From positions 124,001-188,000 of the forward strand of contig JABTUZ010000001.1 in NCBI GenBank assembly GCA_015075105.1: a stretch of 64,000 nucleotides of DNA, read 5' to 3'. Origin of the DNA: Leptospiraceae bacterium (GTDB lineage Bacteria > Spirochaetota > Leptospiria > Leptospirales > Leptospiraceae). The notes under the pieces were generated by a model, which was given only the letters and a program-made list of their open reading frames with translations, searched no databases and was not told where the DNA came from. Of the stretch, positions 56,847-64,000 are shown one piece after another; the first letter of the stretch is position 1, and each line of letters starts with the position of its first letter. The position numbers and the translations under genes were made by a program.

Positions 56847-57137
56847 GTGAAAGTAGAGGCTAAAATTTATGGATCTGAATATTTAATTTCTGGTTCAGAT
56901 TCTAAAGAATATATACTTGAGCTAACAGACTATGTAGATCAAAAAATGAGAGAACTGGCTGCGATGTCGCCGGGTATTTCAGTTCAGAAATTGGCTGTTT
57001 TGTCTGCCGTAAATATTGCTGACGAGTTGTTTCAAGAGAAAAATAACAAAACACACTCTATTGATAGAAAAGTGGAAGAAAAAACTAAGAAACTGATTTC
57101 CCTTCTTGAAGAAGGAATAGTCGGTGATAGCTTCTAA
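56847..57137 (+). CDS. zapA: Cell division protein ZapA
   Basis: The protein has 96 residues and starts with GTG 56847. The ZapA pattern is present: VEAKIYGSEYLISGSDSKEY ILELTDYVDQKM in the head domain, then VQKLAVLSAVNIADELFQEK and a coiled-coil tail. ZapA binds and bundles FtsZ filaments at mid-cell. The gene sits 12 bases before the 5-formyl-THF cyclo-ligase gene, the common bacterial arrangement, but without a gap large enough for the 6S RNA often found between them. Confidence 0.85.
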   Translation: MKVEAKIYGSEYLISGSDSKEYILELTDYVDQKMRELAAMSPGISVQKLAVLSAVNIADELFQEKNNKTHSIDRKVEEKTKKLISLLEEGIVGDSF

Positions 57138-57149
57138 AGTTTGTAGTAA

Positions 57150-57695
57150 GTGATTCAAAATCCTGAAAAAATAAGACAAAGAGAAATTCAAAAACAAAAT
57201 ATTGTGCTTGTGAAAGATAAAGAATCCAAACAAGCCGAGATTTTTCGTTCTCTTACTCAGATAATCCAAAACAAAAAAGTGGTATTGGCTTACAGAGCGA
57301 TTCAGTTTGAGGTAAATTTGGATTCAGTCTTAGACAGCCTTAACCAAGATATAAAAATATATTATCCGAGGGTAGCCGGTTCCAAGTTAGAGTTTGTGTG
57401 TCCAGATTCTTGGCGAAGTGGCAAGTTTTCTATTCAAGAGCCGGTAGGTGAGAGAGTAATTTCTTTAGACAAGGCAGATTTTTGTATTGTTCCAAGTTTA
57501 GGCTTTAATAGAAATGGGTATAGACTTGGGAGGGGAGGGGGGTATTACGATAGAACTTTGGAGGGATTCTCTGTAGAAAAGATTATCGGTCTTAGCTTTT
57601 GGGAGAATTTTCCGGTTGAATTTCAGGAAGAGAGCCATGATATTCGAGTTAGCAAGCTAATTACAGATAAAGAAGTAATTTTTTTTAAAAATTAG
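57150..57695 (+). CDS. 5-formyltetrahydrofolate cyclo-ligase
   Basis: The protein has 181 residues and starts with GTG 57150. It converts 5-formyl-THF to 5,10-methenyl-THF with ATP. The family signature is near the C-terminus: CIVPSLGFNRNGYRLGRGGG followed by YYDRTL. VLAYRAIQFEVNL and IYYPRVAGSKLEFV also match. The N-terminal Arg/Lys region reads KIRQREIQKQ, a drifted form of the usual KxxLRxxxxxxR. It follows zapA closely, as in many bacteria. Confidence 0.92.
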   Translation: MIQNPEKIRQREIQKQNIVLVKDKESKQAEIFRSLTQIIQNKKVVLAYRAIQFEVNLDSVLDSLNQDIKIYYPRVAGSKLEFVCPDSWRSGKFSIQEPVGERVISLDKADFCIVPSLGFNRNGYRLGRGGGYYDRTLEGFSVEKIIGLSFWENFPVEFQEESHDIRVSKLITDKEVIFFKN

Positions 57696-57741
57696 AAAAA
57701 TAAAAAAGCCGATAATGAAAGCATATACAAGGTGAGACAAA

Positions 57742-58212
57742 TTGAGAGAAATTGCAGAAGAAACAACCCCAAGTGAGTCTATTGCGGAAGAGACCCAGTT
57801 TTTATCTTTTCTAATCTCTAACGAAGTTTTCGGAGTGGATCTGCTTCGAGTGCATGAGATTTTACGCCTTGTCTATGTTACTAGGATTCCAAATGTAGAT
57901 GAATCTATCATTGGAGTAGTAAATCTTAGGGGAGAAATTATCCCTGTAGTGGATTTGAAGAAAAAATTTGAACAAGGGTTTACATCGATCACTCCTACAG
58001 CTCGATTTATTGTAACAGAAATAGGAACTAAAAGAGTTGGAATTTTAGTAGAGGAAGTTAGACAAGTTATTAAAATTCGGAAAGATTCAATTTCTGAAAT
58101 TACAGACAGTCTGTCCTCAAATTTTAACAATTTAGTGGGTCATGTCGGTAGAAATGAAGGGCGACTTGTTTTATTAATAGAATTAAGTAAAATTATTCAA
58201 CTGGAAGAATAG
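57742..58212 (+). CDS. cheW: Chemotaxis coupling protein CheW
   Basis: The protein has 156 residues and starts with TTG 57742; AAGGTGAG upstream supports it. The CheW fold is clear: FLISNEVFGVDLLRVHEILR, VTRIPNVDESIIGVVNLRGE, IIPVVDLKKKF and RVGILVEEVRQVIKI. CheW links chemoreceptors to CheA at the membrane. It is the first gene of the chemotaxis operon, 12 bases before cheA. Confidence 0.95.
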   Translation: MREIAEETTPSESIAEETQFLSFLISNEVFGVDLLRVHEILRLVYVTRIPNVDESIIGVVNLRGEIIPVVDLKKKFEQGFTSITPTARFIVTEIGTKRVGILVEEVRQVIKIRKDSISEITDSLSSNFNNLVGHVGRNEGRLVLLIELSKIIQLEE

Positions 58213-58224
58213 AAGGAATTTACA

Positions 58225-61200
58225 TTGTCAGGAATTTTAGGCGAATATACAGAGGTCTTTTTAGAAGAGTCAGAAGATCAAATAGAAGAATTGAATTCTA
58301 ATTTATTGATTTTAGAAAAAGATCATAATGACCGGGAAATCATTAACGATATTTTTAGAGCTGCGCACTCCTTAAAAAGTTCCGCTGCTTTTGTCGGGTT
58401 GTACAATCTCTCTGATCTTGCTCATAAGATGGAGAACTTACTTCAGAAAATCAGGGAAGATAAGTTAGAAGTAAATCTTCAGTTGGTAAATCTTTTGTTT
58501 GAGTGTTTTGATTTAATTAAAGAGGTAATTGATTCAGTCGGAAATGGCATAAAAGTGGATACTGACTTTTCAGAGATGATAAAAAAGTTAGAAGATTATG
58601 AATCCGGTTCATCACCTACTGTGGAGAAAAAATCTACTCCAACAACAAATGGAACAGGGAAGCCAACTGAAACCGAAAGGATTTCAAAGGAAGCTCATCA
58701 AATTTCTGTAATCGAACTTGAGCCGGAAGAGGAGAGAGACCTCGAAGAAGAAATCAAGGAAAAGAAAGTCAAAGTTTTTGATATAAGCGTAAAGTTAAAA
58801 TCCGACACTCCGATGAAAGGTCTTAGGTTTGCACTGATCTTGCAGAATTGCAAAGACTCCGGTATAATATTCAAATCCAGCCCTGATGACGAAGAGCTTG
58901 AAAAAGGAACTGATAGAGATTCCATCGAATTTATATTTATTTCAGGAAAAAGCGAAAAAGAAATTCAAGAGTTACTCATCGTTGACATGGTGGAGTCTAT
59001 ACAAATTCAACTAAGAGTGGTTCAATTACCACATCTTGAAAAGCAGGTTGAACACGTAGAGCATCGAAAAGAATTTGCGATTCCAGATAAGGATGTAGAA
59101 GGGAAGTCGGTTGTAAAAAGTATCAAAGTAGCATCAGAAAAATTGGACCACTTGATGAACAATGTCGGAGAATTGGTAATAACAAATTCCGGTTTTCAGA
59201 AAATTTATGATGACTTGATAAAAAATTTTGGTGAAGATTCTCTGTTCGCAGAGTTGAAAAGTAAAATCGACCAAATCAATAGGATTTCAAAAGATTTACA
59301 AACCGGAATCATGAATACTCGGATGGTTCCGATTGGATCAGTGTTTAATAGATTCACTCGTTTGGTTAGAGACCTTTGCATTGAGACAGGGAAAAAAATT
59401 GAATTGGTTTTGCAAGGAGAGAATACGGAATTAGATAAAAAGGTTGTAGATGTAATTGGAGAGCCTTTGATGCATCTGATTCGAAATTCTATAGATCATG
59501 GAATTGAGTCTCCTGAAGAAAGGATAAAAAAAGGAAAACCGGAAACAGGCACGATTCGCTTGAATGCTTTTCAGGGAGGAAACAACATCATGGTAGAGAT
59601 TTCCGATGATGGCAAAGGATTGGATCGAGAAAAAATATTAAATAAAGCTGTTAAAAATGGACTAATAACTTCAGAGGATGGAGCAGGTTTGCCGGATAGT
59701 GAGGTCTATCAATTTATTTTTGCTGCAGGGTTTTCGACTGCAGAAAAAATTACAGATATTTCCGGTCGCGGGGTCGGGATGAATGTAGTGAATAAGCTAA
59801 TTCAAGAGTTCAAAGGGAAAATTATCATCAATTCTATATCCGGTCAGGGAACATCTTTTACTCTTTGTTTCCCTCAAGCACTTGCAATCATCTCTTCCAT
59901 TCTCGTAACTGTGGAAGAAGAAATGTATGCCTTTCCTTTATCGGAAGTTGTAGAAACTATTCGGGTGAATAAAGACCAAATTACTACTTTAGAAGGTCAT
60001 GATATTATTAATTTAAGAGGTGAAGTTCTTCCTATTTATACGTTAAGTGCAATGATTGGATTGAATCCAAATCGAAGTGTCACAGAGGTGCCAATCGTTA
60101 TTGTAAATTATAATTCCAGAAAACTTGGGTTTATTGTAGATGATTTAATTGGCAAACATGAAACAGTTATAAAATCTTTAGATAAGAATTACAAGAATAT
60201 CCAAGGTCTGACAGGAGCTTCTATTATGGGGGATGGTACGATCATCTTGGTCTTGGATGTGCCGGGTCTCGTGGAGATGTCGTCAATTAGAGATTCTCAA
60301 ATAGATACAGAGTTTGGTGCTAAACTTATGAAAAGACTGGGTGCGTCAAAATCTCTCGATATGGATGATTCTGATTCTATTCTAAAAACGCTAAACCCTA
60401 CAAATGTATTCAATGATAAGTTATTAGAAATTCTTTTAAAGGACAAATCTCGTCAAAAAAGAAAGAAGGCAGAGCAGTCAAGAAAACTTATCTCAATAGA
60501 AGAAAGTGTTACAATCTCAAAACCTGATTTTGTGGTAGAGGACTCAATTCAGTCACCGGTTCTAAAGATCGAATCTACAGAAAATGAAAAACCTGTATTA
60601 GAAATTGTAGCGGTAGAGCCAGAAAAAGTTGAGCCTAAAGTTGAAGATGTGGAAAAAGAGAAAGAAAAAGAAATCATTCAAAACTTTAGAGCACAAACTC
60701 AAGAAAGGTTTTCTACAATTCTACCAGAAAGACATATCAATGAGCTTCTTACAAAAGAAGAAACTAAAAAATTAGAGACTATAGTCAATACCGGTATGAT
60801 GAATGCAGGACTTGTTCTTTCTCAATTAGTGGGATCCAATGTAGAATTGTATATTCCTGAAATTTCATTGACTGATAAAGAAGAGCTAATTCAAAAAATT
60901 CCAAATCTTGCGGATCACTACTTTGGTTTAAAAGTTCGTATGAATGGAGACCTTAACGGTAATTTACTTATGATGTTTTCTGAGGAAGTCGGAAAAAAAT
61001 TATCGGATGATCTATTGAAGTCAAAAGAAAACACTCTAACAAAAAAAATATCCGATGACTCAAAGTCGGTGCTTTCCGAGATTTCTAATATTGTTTGTTC
61101 GAGTATTATTAATTCACTTTCCAACAAATCAAAGTCTCAGATCATGCCTTCAGTCCCTGAATTTATTTCAGGCTCATTTAGGGAAGTGCTGGATATAGTG

Positions 61201-61326
61201 AAGCCTGAAAAGACAAGATTTTTAATGATGCATACAGAATTTATTCACGAAGGCGGGAATTTGCTTGGCGATTTACTCTTCCTTCCAGATTTTGACGAAT
61301 TAGTAAAACTTATTTCTAAAATGTAA
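58225..61326 (+). CDS. cheA: Chemotaxis histidine kinase CheA with C-terminal CheC-like domain
   Basis: The protein has 1033 residues, far longer than typical CheA (about 650-700), and starts with TTG 58225 (GAAGGAA upstream). Domains: HPt at about 1-105 (His48 in FRAAHSLKSS); a variable P2-like part; dimerisation domain from about 297; kinase with N-box HLIRNSIDHGIE (417), DDGKGLD and GRGVGMNVV; CheW-like domain about 555-690; a charged linker; and about 842-1033 a CheC/CheX-type domain. The second half of that last domain has S-x3-E-x2-N-x22-P intact (SVLSEISN, then P 23 residues later). The first half keeps N-x22-P (NTGMMNAGLVLSQL) but has lost the Glu. It should phosphorylate CheY and CheB, and may also dephosphorylate CheY. 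Confidence 0.93.
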   Translation: MSGILGEYTEVFLEESEDQIEELNSNLLILEKDHNDREIINDIFRAAHSLKSSAAFVGLYNLSDLAHKMENLLQKIREDKLEVNLQLVNLLFECFDLIKEVIDSVGNGIKVDTDFSEMIKKLEDYESGSSPTVEKKSTPTTNGTGKPTETERISKEAHQISVIELEPEEERDLEEEIKEKKVKVFDISVKLKSDTPMKGLRFALILQNCKDSGIIFKSSPDDEELEKGTDRDSIEFIFISGKSEKEIQELLIVDMVESIQIQLRVVQLPHLEKQVEHVEHRKEFAIPDKDVEGKSVVKSIKVASEKLDHLMNNVGELVITNSGFQKIYDDLIKNFGEDSLFAELKSKIDQINRISKDLQTGIMNTRMVPIGSVFNRFTRLVRDLCIETGKKIELVLQGENTELDKKVVDVIGEPLMHLIRNSIDHGIESPEERIKKGKPETGTIRLNAFQGGNNIMVEISDDGKGLDREKILNKAVKNGLITSEDGAGLPDSEVYQFIFAAGFSTAEKITDISGRGVGMNVVNKLIQEFKGKIIINSISGQGTSFTLCFPQALAIISSILVTVEEEMYAFPLSEVVETIRVNKDQITTLEGHDIINLRGEVLPIYTLSAMIGLNPNRSVTEVPIVIVNYNSRKLGFIVDDLIGKHETVIKSLDKNYKNIQGLTGASIMGDGTIILVLDVPGLVEMSSIRDSQIDTEFGAKLMKRLGASKSLDMDDSDSILKTLNPTNVFNDKLLEILLKDKSRQKRKKAEQSRKLISIEESVTISKPDFVVEDSIQSPVLKIESTENEKPVLEIVAVEPEKVEPKVEDVEKEKEKEIIQNFRAQTQERFSTILPERHINELLTKEETKKLETIVNTGMMNAGLVLSQLVGSNVELYIPEISLTDKEELIQKIPNLADHYFGLKVRMNGDLNGNLLMMFSEEVGKKLSDDLLKSKENTLTKKISDDSKSVLSEISNIVCSSIINSLSNKSKSQIMPSVPEFISGSFREVLDIVKPEKTRFLMMHTEFIHEGGNLLGDLLFLPDFDELVKLISKM

Positions 61327-62387
61327 TGCTTTCTTCAAATTCAAAAATTAAAATTCTAATCGTCGATGATTCTGCTTTGGTTAGAACGATTATTTCCGAT
61401 CTGATCAAAAATGAACTGGACATGGAAATTGTAGCAACGGGGAAAACCGGTACAGAATGTGTTGAGCTTGCTATGAAACTTCAACCCGATGTGATCACCT
61501 TGGATATTGAGATGCCTGTCATGGATGGGTTGACAGCTCTCGAAGAAATGAAAAAAAGAAATATAAAAATCCCAGTCATTATGATGTCTGTTTTAACCCA
61601 GCACGGGGCAGAGGCTACATTCAAAGCCTTAGAGCTTGGTGCAATTGACTTTGTACCAAAACCATCTTCCGGGATGAGGTTGGAGCTTGGAGAAATGGGG
61701 GATTTGTTGAAAAGTAAAATTCGCGGATATTTCTTTCGAGACAAAAAACAGGAAATAACCGTAGAAAAGAAAATTTCGGGTTTTTCTACCCCAAGGAAAA
61801 AAGAAAAAATTAGAGCAATAGGGATTGGAACTTCAACAGGAGGCCCGAACGCACTCCAGATTTTATTTAAAAGTATCCCTAAAAATTTTCATTTACCAAT
61901 TTTTATAGTTCAACACATGCCCCCCGGATTTACTAAGGCTTTTGCTTCGAGGCTAAATTCCATATCGGAAATACAAGTAAAGGAAGCTGCCCAAGGGGAC
62001 ATAGTTCAACCGGGTTGTGCGTATATAGCTGCCGGGGATCACCACATGAAACTAGAAAAGACTGAAACAAATATTTCAATTGAATTAGATAGGGGAGAGC
62101 CTGTCAATGGACATAGACCGTCGATAGATGTTACTTTTGACAGCTTAAAGTCCTTTTATGGAGCTTCTTTAGTCGGTATAATTATGACGGGTATGGGTAG
62201 AGATGGAGCTGAGTCGATTAAATCGATCCATGATATTGGTGGGGCGACAATTGCGCAAGATGAAAGTACATCGGTAGTGTTTGGAATGAATAAGCAGGCA
62301 ATAGATATTGGGGCAATTGATTGTGTTGTGCCCGTTGAAGCAATAGTTCAGAATATGATTAGATTTATAGAAGAAAGAGGAATATAA
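61326..62387 (+). CDS. cheB: Protein-glutamate methylesterase CheB
   Basis: The protein has 353 residues. Its start shares one base with the stop of cheA. The receiver domain (1-125) has the acidic pair in IVDDSALVR and phospho-acceptor Asp60 in VITLDIEMPVMDG. The C-terminal esterase has GIGTSTGGPNALQ (Ser nucleophile), FIVQHMPPGFTKAFASRLN (His) and IIMTGMGRDGAE (Asp). CheB removes methyl groups from chemoreceptors. The partner methyltransferase CheR is not in this window. Confidence 0.96.
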   Translation: MLSSNSKIKILIVDDSALVRTIISDLIKNELDMEIVATGKTGTECVELAMKLQPDVITLDIEMPVMDGLTALEEMKKRNIKIPVIMMSVLTQHGAEATFKALELGAIDFVPKPSSGMRLELGEMGDLLKSKIRGYFFRDKKQEITVEKKISGFSTPRKKEKIRAIGIGTSTGGPNALQILFKSIPKNFHLPIFIVQHMPPGFTKAFASRLNSISEIQVKEAAQGDIVQPGCAYIAAGDHHMKLEKTETNISIELDRGEPVNGHRPSIDVTFDSLKSFYGASLVGIIMTGMGRDGAESIKSIHDIGGATIAQDESTSVVFGMNKQAIDIGAIDCVVPVEAIVQNMIRFIEERGI

Positions 62388-62389
62388 AA

Positions 62390-62752
62390 ATGGCCAGAAT
62401 ACTTGTAGTGGATGATGCAAAATTCATGCGGACTTTAGTTAAAGACGCTCTTACCGCAGCAGGCCATGAAATAGCCGGTGAAGCTGAATATGGAAATATT
62501 GCAATTGATCAGTACAAAACTTTAAAACCAGATCTGGTTACTATGGATATTACCATGCGAGAAAAAGATGGGATCGAGGCAGCAAGAGAAATATTAAAAA
62601 TGGACCCAAAAGCAAAAGTAATCATGGTCACTGCACTCGGACAAGAAGATCTTCTTGCAAAAGCTATTAAAATGGGAGTAAAGGATTTTGTTGTGAAACC
62701 TTTTCCTCCTGAAAGATTGCAACAGGCCGCTGCGAAGGCTCTCGGTATCTGA
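62390..62752 (+). CDS. cheY: Chemotaxis response regulator CheY
   Basis: The protein has 120 residues, a stand-alone receiver. The acidic pair is in ILVVDDAKFMR, the phospho-acceptor is Asp53 in LVTMDITMREKDG, the Thr is in VIMVTALGQ, and the Lys is in DFVVKPFPPERL. In this location it is the likely motor-binding CheY, and the probable target of the CheC-like domain of CheA. It lies 2 bases after cheB. Confidence 0.95.
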   Translation: MARILVVDDAKFMRTLVKDALTAAGHEIAGEAEYGNIAIDQYKTLKPDLVTMDITMREKDGIEAAREILKMDPKAKVIMVTALGQEDLLAKAIKMGVKDFVVKPFPPERLQQAAAKALGI

Positions 62753-62764
62753 TTATATCCTTAA

Positions 62765-63550
62765 ATGGATTTTACTCTTTCAGGGAAGGACGATGAATCT
62801 TTGTTTCTTGTCAGGTGGAATAATTCAGAAGGCGGACTTTCTGAAGGGCCTCTTTCTTTATTGTGGAATTTAATCGAAAGCTATAAGATTGATATTTTCG
62901 ACGTTTCACTTTCTAAGATTACGGAAGACTTTATTAATTTTGTAAAATTTTCAGAGAGCCTTTCTATAGAATTAGGAGCAGAATTTTCTCTAACCGCAGC
63001 CAATCTGATTTACTTAAAATCAAAAGCTCTACTTCCTAATCCCGGATTTGAGGAGGAGAACTATGAGCCTCCTTTACCCAAGGAATTGGTTGCAAAACTA
63101 TTGGAGCACAAGAAGTATCAAATGGCAGCAGGAAATCTTTCTGAATTAGAAAAAATCAATTCTGGAGTTTTTAAGCGAGAAACGAATCAGATTCTTATGA
63201 ATTTTGGTGATGACGAGAATTGGTTGGATGTGAGTCTTTTGGATTTAATATCTTCGTTTAATAAAATTTTAGAAAAAAACTCCGTAAATAACGAAACACC
63301 TGATTTTTTGATAGCTTCTCAAGAATACTCAGTTGACGAAAAAATTGACTATCTTCAAGGTCTTTTAAAGATAAAGGGAGAATTTCTGTTTTTTGAAATG
63401 TTTGAAAGTGACGAGCCTAATCTCAACGAAATTGTTGTTTCCTTTCTTGCACTATTGGAATTAGTGAAATTAAAAACAGTGAAAGTAACACAGCACAAAA
63501 TGTTTGGTGATATAAAAATTATTAGAAATCTTACAACTGAAATACAATGA
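62765..63550 (+). CDS. scpA: Segregation and condensation protein ScpA
   Basis: The protein has 261 residues. The N-terminal SMC-binding part has EGPLSLLWNLIESYKIDIFD (family form: EGPLDLLLHLI...DI) and ITEDFINFVKF, with LTAANLIYLKSKALLPNP. The C-terminus ends in the winged helix FLALLELVKLKTVKVTQHKMF. ScpA bridges SMC and ScpB in the condensin complex. It follows cheY by 12 bases, so it is probably co-transcribed with the chemotaxis genes, and it overlaps scpB by 4 bases. Confidence 0.94.
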   Translation: MDFTLSGKDDESLFLVRWNNSEGGLSEGPLSLLWNLIESYKIDIFDVSLSKITEDFINFVKFSESLSIELGAEFSLTAANLIYLKSKALLPNPGFEEENYEPPLPKELVAKLLEHKKYQMAAGNLSELEKINSGVFKRETNQILMNFGDDENWLDVSLLDLISSFNKILEKNSVNNETPDFLIASQEYSVDEKIDYLQGLLKIKGEFLFFEMFESDEPNLNEIVVSFLALLELVKLKTVKVTQHKMFGDIKIIRNLTTEIQ

Positions 63551-64000
63551 ATACGAAAAAAATATACAATAAGGGACTTGTAGAATCGCTCATATTTTTG
63601 TCTTCCGAGCCTGTGAAGTTAACTTCTTTATCGGACTCGTCCGGTCTAGAGAAAAGCGAAGTCAGAAATATCGTAGAAGAATTGATTTTAGATTATTCAG
63701 AAAAATCTGGAGGGTTCTTGTTGAAAGAAATTGCAGGTGGCTACCAATTTCTCACCAATGAAATCTACCACGAAAAATTAGGAAATATATTTAAAGAAAG
63801 AAGAAGAGAAACTCTGTCACGCGGGACTTTAGAGACTCTTTCTATAATTGCTTATAAGCAACCGATAACATTGCCGGAGATCGAAGAGACTAGAGGAGTT
63901 TCATCTCGCGCGATGGTTACTACTCTACTTTCAAAAAAATTGATTAAGCCCATAGGGCAAAAAGAAGTTCCTGGAAGACCTACATTGTATGGAACTACTC
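63547..64000 (+). CDS. scpB: Segregation and condensation protein ScpB, 3' end beyond window
   Basis: ATG 63547 overlaps the TGA of scpA (ATGA). The 151 residues visible form the two winged-helix domains of ScpB: VESLIFLSSEPVKLTSLSD, GGFLLKEIAGGYQFLTNE and ETLSIIAYKQPITLPEIEETRG-type sequence, then SRAMVTTLLSKKLIKPIGQK and EVPGRPTLYGTT at the window end. ScpB joins ScpA and SMC to compact and segregate chromosomes. Confidence 0.94.
   Translation, partial: MNTKKIYNKGLVESLIFLSSEPVKLTSLSDSSGLEKSEVRNIVEELILDYSEKSGGFLLKEIAGGYQFLTNEIYHEKLGNIFKERRRETLSRGTLETLSIIAYKQPITLPEIEETRGVSSRAMVTTLLSKKLIKPIGQKEVPGRPTLYGTT

Noticed and set aside
57138-57149. 6S RNA gene between zapA and 5-formyl-THF cyclo-ligase
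   Set aside because: Only 12 bases separate the genes.

Overview
This AT-rich window looks like the chromosome of a spirochaete of the Leptospiraceae (Leptospira or a close relative). The reasons are two copies of a DUF1564-type gene with repeated intergenic DNA, an FFLEELY-motif protein, spirochaete-style lipoproteins, a CarD regulator, frequent TTG starts, and a cheW-cheA-cheB-cheY cluster running into scpA-scpB. The assignment comes from family recognition only, without a database search.

Layout. 1-2.1 kb: a secreted caspase-like protein cut by the window edge, then tandem intergenic repeats and a broken DUF1564 gene. 2.3-8.3 kb: a PD40-type lipoprotein, asnS, two TPR proteins, a ComFB-like protein and a hotdog thioesterase. 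8.3-12.4 kb (minus): a cobalamin riboswitch, a BtuB-like TonB-dependent receptor, a Thr-rich lipoprotein and a DPM1/GtrA glycosyltransferase, probably one B12-controlled operon. 12.4-13.9 kb: decayed DNA with vapC and higA remnants, then tRNA-Ala. 14.1-27.8 kb: housekeeping and metabolism (SPFH protein, ychF, coaE, SPOR protein, a GapN-like dehydrogenase, a TPP enzyme, an FAD dehydrogenase, clpS, a PrsW-like protease, a TonB-like fusion, glyS). 27.9-33.8 kb: an accessory scar with an IS5-type element (frameshifted transposase), two genes with in-frame stops, a degenerate IS3-type element between two truncated genes, and an intact DUF1564 gene whose repeat unit is inverted relative to the one at 1-2 kb. 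33.8-39.8 kb (minus): ileS, a YacL-like PIN/TRAM protein, carD, a SPOR protein and a pseudo-receiver coiled-coil protein. 40.2-46.3 kb (minus): a packed seven-gene run joining a small Cys-rich protein, RnfC-like and RnfD-like proteins, EIIA-Ntr, two peptide-type ABC permeases and a PEGA protein. 46.4-48.9 kb: a membrane glycosyltransferase and an alpha/beta hydrolase. 49.2-52.9 kb: an SGNH protein with a near-consensus promoter and a terminator, a membrane-anchored protein and a HEAT-repeat lipoprotein. 52.9-57.7 kb: tRNA-Ile, thrS-infC-rpmI-rplT, an acidic coiled-coil protein, zapA and 5-formyl-THF cyclo-ligase. 57.7-64 kb: chemotaxis core genes and scpA-scpB.

The strongest unusual points are: a CheA with a C-terminal CheC-like phosphatase domain; the RnfC/RnfD-like, EIIA-Ntr, permease and PEGA operon; the inverted DUF1564 repeat units about 31 kb apart; and the B12-riboswitch operon with an unexplained Thr-rich lipoprotein. 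I saw no CRISPR array, rRNA gene or intact prophage.
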